Of a DNA stretch of 7,901 nt, positions 1 to 5,858 are shown piece after piece. How positions within the stretch are numbered: the stretch's first letter is position 1; every line of letters begins with the position of its first letter. The position numbers and the translations under genes were made by a program. Where the stretch lies: assembly GCA_002372325.1 (NCBI GenBank), contig DFFT01000108.1, positions 1 through 7,901 on the forward strand, in the 5' to 3' direction. The DNA comes from Succinivibrionaceae bacterium UBA3769. GTDB taxonomy: Bacteria; Pseudomonadota; Gammaproteobacteria; Enterobacterales; Succinivibrionaceae. The notes under the pieces were generated by a model, which was not told where the DNA came from, made no database searches, and worked only from the letters and a program-made list of their open reading frames with translations.

Positions 1-504
1 CATGCTGGTGGCGCCGTATTCCCCCAGAGCCCGGGCAAAGGACAGCACCACGCCGGCAATGATCCCCTGGCGGCACAAAGGAAGTCTCAGGCGCCAGAAG
101 ATCCAGGTTTCTGAGCGGCCCAGAGTTCTCGCGGCATCGCTGATATTCTCGTCAAAGGACTCAAAAGCGCCGCGGCAGGTGCGGTACATTAGCGGAAAGC
201 TTACCACCACCGTGGCAAAAATCGCTGACCACCAGGTCATAGTGAGCCGGAGGTCAAAACAGGTCAGAAAGAACTCCCCCACGGGCCGGTGCGGGCCCAG
301 CGTCCGCAGAAGGAGATAGCCGATAACCGTGGGCGGCAGCACCAGAGGAATGGTAAGAACCACATCGATAACCCCCTTTACCATCCGGGGCAGCCGGGAT
401 ATGTAGTAGGCGCTTGATATTCCCGCAAAAAATACCAGCGCCGCGGTTATCAGGGCAATACGGACGGAATTATAAAGAGGGTAAAGATCCAGAGTCTCTT
501 CCAC
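1..504 (-). CDS. modB: Molybdate ABC transporter permease ModB (C-terminus cut by window edge)
   Basis: This is the inner-membrane permease of the molybdate importer. It takes molybdate from periplasmic ModA and moves it inward using the ATPase ModC. The 168 codons seen begin at GTG (504-502), which has a GGAGG ribosome site at 516-512, seven bases upstream; no better start is visible. A first membrane segment lies near residues 13-33. The ModB signature TIPLVLPPTVIGYLLL is at 51-66. The ATPase-coupling EAA-type loop (SDAARTLG) is at 122-129, and the conserved LSFARALGEYGAT stretch is at about 154-166. ModB is usually about 225 residues, so roughly a quarter lies off the left edge, where modC might follow. 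The start is 74 bases after the modA stop on the same strand, so the two are probably co-transcribed. The family call is firm; the specificity for molybdate rather than tungstate rests on the neighbours. Confidence 0.95.
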   Translation of the reverse strand, partial: MEETLDLYPLYNSVRIALITAALVFFAGISSAYYISRLPRMVKGVIDVVLTIPLVLPPTVIGYLLLRTLGPHRPVGEFFLTCFDLRLTMTWWSAIFATVVVSFPLMYRTCRGAFESFDENISDAARTLGRSETWIFWRLRLPLCRQGIIAGVVLSFARALGEYGATSM

Positions 505-513
505 GCCTTGTCC

Positions 514-549
514 TCCCTGTTCCTGTCCCTGTTCCTGCTTCCTGTTCTG
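514..549 (-). repeat. 12-bp tandem repeat in the modB leader
   Basis: Read on the minus strand, the unit CAGGAACAGGGA occurs twice back to back without mismatch (537-526 and 525-514). A degenerate third copy precedes it (549-538). The last copy overlaps the GGAGG ribosome site of modB, and each unit carries an AGGGA core that resembles a ribosome site. The array fills most of the modA-modB gap. Confidence 0.85.
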
Positions 550-578
550 CTCACCAGGAGCCTTTTCTGAAAACTCTT

Positions 579-1577
579 TTAAGGCTTATTTATCACGGTA
601 AAGCCCACGCTCTCAAATACCTTGCCGGATTCCGGAGTTTTCAGGTAGTTAAGAAAGGCCCGGGCTTCCTCCGGATTTTTGGAGTGTTTAAGAGCTGCGG
701 CAGGATAAATGACCTGTCCGGCCATTTCCCGGGTGGCGGTTCCGACTACGGCAAGTCCGGCGGAATGAGCATCGGTGGCATAGACGATCCCCGCATCCAC
801 CACCCCTTCGGAAACCTGGGAAGTGACCTCCTTTACGTTACTGCCGAGAGTCAGGGACTTATGGGCATACATGTCCTTCATGTCCAGCTTGTAATAATCG
901 AAAATTTTCAGGGTATACTGCCCGACCGGCACATCGGAGTTCCCGATAGCCAGAAATACCGTATGAGCCTTCAGAGCGGCAGCCAGATCGTCAAAGCTTT
1001 TCAGATTCTTTTTGTTGTCCCGGGGCACAGCCAGCACCACCTTGTTTTCCAGCAGGTTAAAACGGGTGTCTGCTGCCACATAATCCAGGCCTTTGGGATT
1101 CTTTTCGGGGCCTGCCGTAATATCCAGAGCGTCCATCTGCTTCGAGGCGGCGGAGATAAAGACATCGCTTTGCGCTCCTTCGGCGATCTGGGTTTTCAGG
1201 GTGCCCGAGGAATCAAAGCTGAACACCACTCTCACCCCGGGATGATTCTTCTCATAGCTTTTGCCGATCTTTGAAAGGGTTTCGGTAAGGGAGGCCGCAG
1301 CAAAAACCATGAGCCTGATATCCTTTGCCGGAGCATCTCCTCCCAAATTCAGATCCCCGCCCTTTGATTCTTCAGCCTTTACCTCCTTCAGCGTCTCAGC
1401 CGCTCCGGACTTCACCGGCCGGGAAACCGGGGCTTTGGCCCTGAAGCCAATTCCGGCAGAAACCGCAGGCACGGCGAGAAAAAGCGCCGCTAAAACCGTC
1501 CGGCCCAGAACGGACTTGCCGGAAAAGAAACTGTTAAATACCGACCGTACACCGCCGGCAGCATACATTGTTCCCAT
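579..1577 (-). CDS. modA: Periplasmic molybdate-binding protein ModA
   Basis: This is the high-affinity molybdate receptor of the ABC importer, acting in the periplasm. Residues 22-41 form a signal peptide with a VSA cleavage site, so the mature protein should begin near Gly42. A polar linker of about 45 residues (42-86) rich in Lys, Ala and Glu comes next. The type II binding-protein fold starts at about residue 87. It shows FAAASL (92-97), DSSGTLKTQIAEGAQSDVFISA (122-143), DVPVGQYT (215-222) and GIVYATDA (263-270). Ser96, Ser124 and Tyr266 are at positions that, from memory of E. coli ModA, contact the oxyanion. The chosen ATG has GGGGGA five bases upstream; an in-frame ATG three codons later is less well placed. 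At 332 residues it is longer than the usual 250-260, because of the N-terminal segment and linker. It is followed by modB. No palindrome of the E. coli ModE-box type was seen upstream. Confidence 0.96.
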   Translation of the reverse strand: MGTMYAAGGVRSVFNSFFSGKSVLGRTVLAALFLAVPAVSAGIGFRAKAPVSRPVKSGAAETLKEVKAEESKGGDLNLGGDAPAKDIRLMVFAAASLTETLSKIGKSYEKNHPGVRVVFSFDSSGTLKTQIAEGAQSDVFISAASKQMDALDITAGPEKNPKGLDYVAADTRFNLLENKVVLAVPRDNKKNLKSFDDLAAALKAHTVFLAIGNSDVPVGQYTLKIFDYYKLDMKDMYAHKSLTLGSNVKEVTSQVSEGVVDAGIVYATDAHSAGLAVVGTATREMAGQVIYPAAALKHSKNPEEARAFLNYLKTPESGKVFESVGFTVINKP

Positions 1578-1841
1578 GAAAATCCCCCATGTTAAAGCAC
1601 GACAAAAATATGCCGCAAAAACACAAAATAATTATGCGCGCACCGCAATTATGAAAGCGCGATAACCCGATTTCCTTCTTGCAGAAACGACCTCCGCCCA
1701 AATGAGTTATTTGCGGCAATTACTGATCTGCGTAATCAATTTCAGGGCTGCAGAGAAATTGCCTTATTGCGGACAATCCCCCTTCAGCAGCTCCAAGGCC
1801 TAAGACTTTATAACCGGAGCCAATTATCCGAAAACTCCTGC
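1578..1841. other. Intergenic region upstream of modA with repeated motifs
   Basis: These 264 bases between the MOSC-Mog stop and modA hold no credible gene. The hexamer TTGCGG occurs four times: plus strand at 1711-1716 and 1767-1772, minus strand at 1618-1613 and 1648-1643. ATTAC and GTAAT form an inverted repeat at 1719-1723 and 1732-1736. GGCAATT and AATTGCC form another at 1715-1721 and 1757-1763. AATTATG is directly repeated at 1630-1636 and 1647-1653, 17 bases apart. The section nearest modA is more AT-rich than the flanking genes, as expected of a promoter. I found no convincing -35/-10 pair, no T-tailed hairpin terminator and no ModE-like site. Confidence 0.5.
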
Positions 1842-2798
1842 TCAGGAACGGCCGCACTCCCCCTCCCGCTCCGTAAGAATGCCCAGGCCGTGGGAAAGCG
1901 TGTCCAGAATAACCTCCAGACACTCGGAAACCGCCTTTCTGCTTCCCGGAAGATTTACAATGAGAGTCCGGTTTCTGATCACCGATACCGCCCGGGACAG
2001 CATGGCTCTTTTTGTGAACTTCAGAGATTCCGCGCGGATGGCTTCAGCAATGCCGGGAACATTCCTGGTAGCCACGGCCAGAGTGGCCTCGGGAGTCACA
2101 TCCCGGGGAGCAAGCCCCGTGCCTCCGGTGGTAATAATAAGGTCGGCGCCGACCGTATCGGAAAGTCTGATAAGCTCCTCCCGGATCCGGCTCTCATCAT
2201 CGGGAACCAGCACCGTCTCCGCAACTTCATAGCCGGCTTCAGACAGGACTTTCGCAATATAAGGGCCGCTTTCATCCTGACGTTCTCCCCGGCTCCCCCG
2301 ATCACTCATGGTAATCACTGCCGCCCTGAAGGAGCGATTTGCCTGTTCCCTGCTCCCCGTCTCCAAAACCCGTACCGGATCTCCGGGCTTCAGAAGCCCG
2401 CCTCGGATCACTCTGGCAAAAACCCCCTCCCGGGGCATAATGCAGTCCCCCATGCGCTGATATACGGCGCAATGATGGTGACACTGCTTCCCTGTCTGAG
2501 TGATCTCCAGAAGGCACGGCCCGATCTCCAGCCGAGTTCCCGGAGGAAGAGCCTTAAGATCAAAACCGGAAACTATCAGGTTTTCGCCAAAGGCTCCCGG
2601 ACTTACCTGAGCTCCCCTGCTGTTGAACTCCTTAATCTGCTCTTCGGGAAGCAGGCTTATCTGCCGATGCCATTTTCCGGCATGAGCATCCCCCTCAATC
2701 CCCCAGTCCGCCTTCAGAACAGCAGATGCTGCAGGGGTTTTGGGAAGACCGCGTTTTTCGCTCAGACAAATTGCCTTCAGTATTCCGGTGTTATTCAT
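1842..2798 (-). CDS. MOSC domain fused to MogA/MoaB-type molybdopterin adenylyltransferase
   Basis: This is a two-domain molybdenum cofactor protein, probably cytosolic. Residues 5-147 are a MOSC domain, with GIEGDAHAG (33-41), SPGAFGENL (66-74), a Cys/His cluster TGKQCHHHCAVY (102-113) and DCIMPREGVFARV (118-130). MOSC domains are a predicted sulfur-carrier or metal-sulfur handling family. Residues 156-312 are a MogA/MoaB domain, which activates molybdopterin by adenylylation before molybdenum insertion by MoeA. It shows the TTGGTG loop (223-228), PRDVTPEAT (231-239) with the likely catalytic Asp233, and NLPGSRKAV (282-290). E. coli MogA is about 195 residues and stand-alone MOSC proteins about 150-220, so 318 fits a clean fusion with a short joint near residues 148-155. 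The ATG at 2798 gives a complete MOSC start, but its ribosome site is weak, with only a GAGAAA about ten bases away. It lies 76 bases downstream of mobB, probably in the same transcript. Confidence 0.93.
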   Translation of the reverse strand: MNNTGILKAICLSEKRGLPKTPAASAVLKADWGIEGDAHAGKWHRQISLLPEEQIKEFNSRGAQVSPGAFGENLIVSGFDLKALPPGTRLEIGPCLLEITQTGKQCHHHCAVYQRMGDCIMPREGVFARVIRGGLLKPGDPVRVLETGSREQANRSFRAAVITMSDRGSRGERQDESGPYIAKVLSEAGYEVAETVLVPDDESRIREELIRLSDTVGADLIITTGGTGLAPRDVTPEATLAVATRNVPGIAEAIRAESLKFTKRAMLSRAVSVIRNRTLIVNLPGSRKAVSECLEVILDTLSHGLGILTEREGECGRS

Positions 2799-2874
2799 GA
2801 GATTTTGTTTCTCGCATTAATCTTTCAAAGGTTCGGTTGTGTCCTGGGAGTATCCGGATGTGCCGCGCTCAGGC

Positions 2875-3549
2875 TCAATAACAGAATATTCGTTTCTTTC
2901 GGAGACTCCGTTTTTTTTCAGCGCGGCTTCTTTCATGGCCGGAGCAGCCGCGGCAGAAACCGCGGCAGGATTCCGGCCGCGGAATTCTGGCTACCGGAAG
3001 AATCATGTCAGGAACCGCATGTTCCAGAAGATCCGTGAGCCTCCCGGGATCACTGAGAGCGCTCAGAGCCGGACACGGCTTGCCTCCGGCCGCTGCGAAA
3101 TCCGGCACTGATGAGAAAGCATGAGCCCCTCCGGCCGCTTCATGAACTCCCGCCCCTGAAAAAGCAAATGTTTTTTCAGTAAACCTTTCCGGGATCTCCT
3201 CCGGATTCCGGAAGCACACAATTCTGGGGAGATCATATTCATATCCCCCTTCCACAATGCAGTAATCCAGCCCCTCCCGGGACAGCGTCAGGAGCACGTC
3301 CTCCAGATCCAGCTTCCGGGGATAGATGAAATCAGTCTCGTTTTTGCTGAGAGCCGCCACGGCGTCAGCCCCGGCCCGGCGGTGGCGGGAAGTATTAGAG
3401 TCACGGCGCTCGTCCATGGTAAAACGGGGACAGCCGATGCTCTTAACGGTGCCAACCCGGTATCCCCGGGCCTTCAGACTCCCGATAAGAATCTCCGCAG
3501 TTGTGGTCTTGCCGGAATTCCGGACTCCCACCAGCTGAAAAACCTTCAT
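2875..3549 (-). CDS. mobB: Molybdopterin-guanine dinucleotide biosynthesis adaptor MobB
   Basis: MobB is a P-loop GTPase-like protein that assists MobA in making the dinucleotide form of the molybdenum cofactor. The protein opens MKVFQLVGVRNSGKTTTAEI, with the nucleotide loop GVRNSGKTT at 8-16. A DSNTSRHRRAGADAV segment (50-64) and VEGGYEYDLPRI (99-110) match the family pattern. The frame is open far upstream, with ATGs at 3645 and 3633. I placed the start at 3549 because family homology begins exactly there; AGAGGA lies about eleven bases before it, rather distant. At 224 residues it exceeds the usual 165-180. The extra tail holds CRGFCRGC (195-202), which could be a small metal-binding motif, and then a very basic stretch. 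That basic stretch begins at a run of eight A (2918-2911 on the coding strand), so its frame may not be the native one. It is followed by the MOSC-Mog gene. Confidence 0.9.
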   Translation of the reverse strand: MKVFQLVGVRNSGKTTTAEILIGSLKARGYRVGTVKSIGCPRFTMDERRDSNTSRHRRAGADAVAALSKNETDFIYPRKLDLEDVLLTLSREGLDYCIVEGGYEYDLPRIVCFRNPEEIPERFTEKTFAFSGAGVHEAAGGAHAFSSVPDFAAAGGKPCPALSALSDPGRLTDLLEHAVPDMILPVARIPRPESCRGFCRGCSGHERSRAEKKRSLRKKRIFCY

Positions 3550-3766
3550 ACTAAGATCGATCCTCTGAGAACGGCCGGTCTGTTTTGCCGCCTGAAATTT
3601 GCATAGTAATCTAAAGAGATACGCGGCCCGCATTGCAAAGGCCATTGTAACGGCCCCGGGGCTAATCCGGACAGCAATCGCCCCTGAAATTGCGAGCAGA
3701 CAGAAAAAACAGCCCTGCTTTACAAGAAGATCCTCAGGATTAAAATCATTCCGGCCCAGCCGAATT

Positions 3767-3919
3767 CTATGGCCCGGAGCAAAAGATTCGCCCGGGAGAG
3801 ACCTTCTCCAGTGCCGTCAGGATCATCATTTTCAAAAAGCCATTTTCAGATCTCCGTATCCGGAGCCCCCGGTGTTCCGCGCGAGTCCGGCCTTTTCGGT
3901 TATCGGTCTTGTCAGTCAT
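3767..3919 (-). CDS. Possible small ORF upstream of mobB, 50 codons
   Basis: The main support is the initiation region: ATG at 3919 is preceded by AGGGAG five bases upstream, on the same strand as mobB. The predicted product is short and strongly basic at its N-terminal half (MTDKTDNRKGRTRAEHRG...), with a hydrophobic patch around residues 28-36. It resembles nothing I know. It could be the start of a gene now broken by frameshift, since another frame stays open and hydrophobic just after it, or simply chance. Treat it as a candidate only. Confidence 0.2.
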   Translation of the reverse strand: MTDKTDNRKGRTRAEHRGLRIRRSENGFLKMMILTALEKVSPGRIFCSGP

Positions 3920-4207
3920 GGAGGCTCCCTGTCCTTCCGGCTGCCGCCGCCCATAGAGTTCGTTCCCCTGACAAGAACCCCGAAAGGGATCGAGGGAAAC
4001 TGCCTCTTACGGTTGTGATTTCCGCTCTCTCAAGTCTATCACGTTCCTTCCGGAATAACGGAATCCCCCAGACAGCAAAAACATAAAACAGGGAGCAGGC
4101 CGGGATTTTCAGATACCGGGCAATGGTTCAGGGTGTGAGGGATGGAGAGCGCGAAGCTGATCCGGAAGAACGTCCTGACAGCTATTCCGCCTGCCGCCTT
4201 CCCTTTT

Positions 4208-4236
4208 TTGAAAATATCACCCTCTTACAGTAAAAT
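4208..4236 (+). promoter_or_regulatory. Predicted sigma70 promoter for the MATE gene
   Basis: A -35 box TTGAAA (4208-4213) and a -10 box TAAAAT (4231-4236) are 17 bases apart, each five of six from consensus. This is the best promoter-like pair in the divergent region and faces the MATE gene. Transcription would start near 4243, leaving a leader of about 100 bases. Confidence 0.65.
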
Positions 4237-4259
4237 AAGCCTCCGAACGTTTTCTCCGG

Positions 4260-4312
4260 AACCGGCGGCGCTGTTATCCACCGTAAAGCTGCCGCCTGAA
4301 AAACAGCCGGTT
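4260..4312 (+). promoter_or_regulatory. Structured 5' leader of the MATE gene
   Basis: AACCGG (4260-4265) is complementary to CCGGTT (4307-4312), and CTGTT (4271-4275) to AACAG (4302-4306). Together these can make an 11-base-pair stem with a five-base bulge. In competition, GGCGGC (4264-4269) pairs with GCCGCC (4291-4296), extended by GCT/AGC (4270-4272 with 4287-4289). The two folds share bases and cannot fully coexist. The MATE ATG lies 29 bases after the structure and lacks a clear ribosome site. No T-run follows, so a simple terminator is unlikely. It matches no riboswitch class that I can recall. Confidence 0.4.
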
Positions 4313-4341
4313 TCTCAGCCATCCTGCCACCAGACCAGAAT

Positions 4342-5787
4342 ATGTCAGCATCTCTGTTTAAAGATTACCCCAAAGCCGCCCTCGGGCATGAAATCAAGAA
4401 GCTGCTCCAGCTTTCCGTCCCCATCTTTATCGGCATGATCTCCACCAGCGTGCTGAGCCTTACCGACAGCCTGATGTCAGGGGCCATCGGCACGGAGGAT
4501 TTGGCCGCGATTTCTCTGGGCTCCGTGATGTTTTTTCCGGTAGCGCTGTTCTGTCTGGGAGTGGCTCTGGGCATCAGTCCCATTACCGCCCACCTTTTCG
4601 GCGCCGGAAGACTTTCCGAAATCGATGAAACCGTCTTTAACTCCCTCTATCCGTCCCTGGCCATCATAATCCCCTGCATTCTAGGTCTGTTATTCCTGCC
4701 GGAACTGATTCTGGCAGACGTGGAACCCGTGCTGGCACAGAAAACCGTCTCCTATCTCCGCTGGATGACCCTGGCTCTCCCGGCGCAGCAGATTTTTCTG
4801 ATCCTGAAAAATGCTCTGGAGGGGGTATCCGTGCCGGTGCCGCCCATGCTTATCGGCATTTTTATCGCTATTCTCAACGTTCCGGCCAATCTGGTTTTCA
4901 TGTTCGGCTATCTGGGTTTTCCGGCTCTGGGCTCCCCGGGCTGCGGCCTATCCACGGCGCTGATCTCATGGGTATCCGTGGCGCTCATTATTTTCTATGC
5001 CAGAAAAAGCCAAGCCCTCCGCCGCTCGGGGATCTCTCTTGCGGCAAAATGCTTCCGGCCAAAGGGTGTCTGCATCCGGGAGATATGCAAGGTGGGGCTC
5101 CCCATTTCCGTGGCTGCGGTGCTGGAGGGCTCCCTCTTTACCATGGTAGGCTATTATCTCACCCGGTTCGGCAGCGCCACGGTGGCGGCCAGTCAGATTG
5201 CCTCCTCGGTCTACACCATGGCCTTCATGATCCCTATTTCCATGTCCAATGCCGTGGCCGTGCGCTCGGGACAGCATCTGGGAGCCGGAAACCCCCGGAT
5301 GACAAAAACCACTGCTCTCAGCGGTTTTATCGTGTCCTTTGTCATGGTTGTGCCATTCATGTTTCTCATCTACATGAACCGATATGATATTATCAGTATG
5401 TTTACCGATGATCCTGAGGTAATCGCCATTGCCGCGCCCCTGTTCCTCTTTGTGCTGGGGTATCAGAGTCAGGATCCCTTCTTCGGAACAGCCATGGGCA
5501 TCCTCCGGGGCTACAAGGACACCAGAATATTCATGATCCTCAATGTGGGCATTCTCTGGGGACTGGCCGTGCCGCTGTCATATGCCGTCGGGCTTACGGA
5601 TCTCACCGGAAGTCCCCGCGGAGTTCAGGGGATCTGGGCAGTGGTGGTATCCTGCTACTACCTTATGACCATCGCATTTATCTGGAGGGATGTCTGGCTG
5701 TTCCGCCACCCCGAAAGGTACCAGAGGCAATTTGCTCCGGAAGAAGCCAGAACAGCAGCGCAGCCGCAGGAAAAGCTGCCGGCATAG
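4342..5787 (+). CDS. MATE family multidrug efflux transporter, NorM type
   Basis: This is an inner-membrane antiporter that exports cationic drugs or metabolites in exchange for Na+ or H+. It has 481 residues, the expected size for twelve membrane helices in two halves. The first half has SLTDSLMSGAIGTEDLAAISLG (39-60) and the second has VLEGSLFTMVGYYL (260-273) and YQSQDPFFGTAMGILRGYKD (374-393). Asp42, Glu262 and Asp378 match the acidic residues known to matter for cation coupling in Vibrio NorM, so it looks functional. The conserved HLGAGNP (312-318) is present, and the C-terminus is a polar Gln/Glu/Ala tail. The ATG was chosen because the frame upstream closes at 4297-4299 and no better start exists; there is no good ribosome site before it, which is unusual. 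A promoter at 4208-4236 and a foldable leader precede it. The lipoprotein gene follows after 71 bases. The substrate cannot be read from the sequence. Confidence 0.95.
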   Translation: MSASLFKDYPKAALGHEIKKLLQLSVPIFIGMISTSVLSLTDSLMSGAIGTEDLAAISLGSVMFFPVALFCLGVALGISPITAHLFGAGRLSEIDETVFNSLYPSLAIIIPCILGLLFLPELILADVEPVLAQKTVSYLRWMTLALPAQQIFLILKNALEGVSVPVPPMLIGIFIAILNVPANLVFMFGYLGFPALGSPGCGLSTALISWVSVALIIFYARKSQALRRSGISLAAKCFRPKGVCIREICKVGLPISVAAVLEGSLFTMVGYYLTRFGSATVAASQIASSVYTMAFMIPISMSNAVAVRSGQHLGAGNPRMTKTTALSGFIVSFVMVVPFMFLIYMNRYDIISMFTDDPEVIAIAAPLFLFVLGYQSQDPFFGTAMGILRGYKDTRIFMILNVGILWGLAVPLSYAVGLTDLTGSPRGVQGIWAVVVSCYYLMTIAFIWRDVWLFRHPERYQRQFAPEEARTAAQPQEKLPA

Positions 5788-5822
5788 CTGCAGGAACAGA
5801 TTACAGGAAAACTTGCAGCAAT

Positions 5823-5832
5823 AGCAGCTGCT
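5823..5832. repeat. Perfect 10-bp palindrome between MATE and Sel1 genes
   Basis: AGCAGCTGCT is self-complementary and sits 26 bases before the lipoprotein ATG, within a CAG/CTG-rich gap. It could be an operator half or part of a small RNA hairpin, but a palindrome of this length can occur by chance. No terminator-like T-run follows, which fits read-through from the MATE gene. Confidence 0.4.
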
Positions 5833-5858
5833 GGAACGTCATCATTAAGGAGTGTTCC

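Larger units (their letters stand above)
3550..4341. other. Divergent mobB/MATE intergenic region without a confident gene
   Basis: These 792 bases separate minus-strand mobB from the plus-strand MATE gene. The base composition stays GC-rich, like coding DNA here, and there are several moderately long open frames on both strands. None shows a recognised family or an unbroken typical protein. On the minus strand the mobB frame is open from 3816, and another frame is open and hydrophobic around 3840-3700, so a decayed gene is possible. The right third holds the MATE promoter and leader listed separately. I saw no tRNA, insertion sequence end or known riboswitch consensus, including the Moco RNA motif as I remember it. 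Confidence 0.5.

Noticed and set aside
414..1274. Long plus-strand open frame (286 codons) opposite modA
   Set aside because: It is antisense to a complete, well-recognised ModA, has no ribosome site and no family resemblance.
1578..1841. ModE operator before modA
   Set aside because: No ATCG-N-TATATA style palindrome is present on either strand.
1767..3038. Plus-strand open frame of 423 codons
   Set aside because: It lies antisense across the MOSC-Mog gene and the mobB end. Its translation is low-complexity, Arg/Pro/Ser-rich and unlike any protein; the minus-strand genes explain its openness.
3550..3645. Longer mobB with start at 3645
   Set aside because: The added 32 residues lie before the family start MKVFQLVGV and have no MobB similarity; the frame is merely open upstream.
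3550..4341. Moco or other known riboswitch upstream of mobB or the MATE gene
   Set aside because: I compared both strands with the consensus cores I remember, including Moco, TPP, FMN and guanidine, and found no match. A covariance search would be needed to be certain.
4142..4438. 98-codon plus-strand frame overlapping the MATE start
   Set aside because: It runs into the MATE gene in a different frame, contains the predicted MATE promoter, and its translation is Ser/Pro/Lys-rich without family resemblance.
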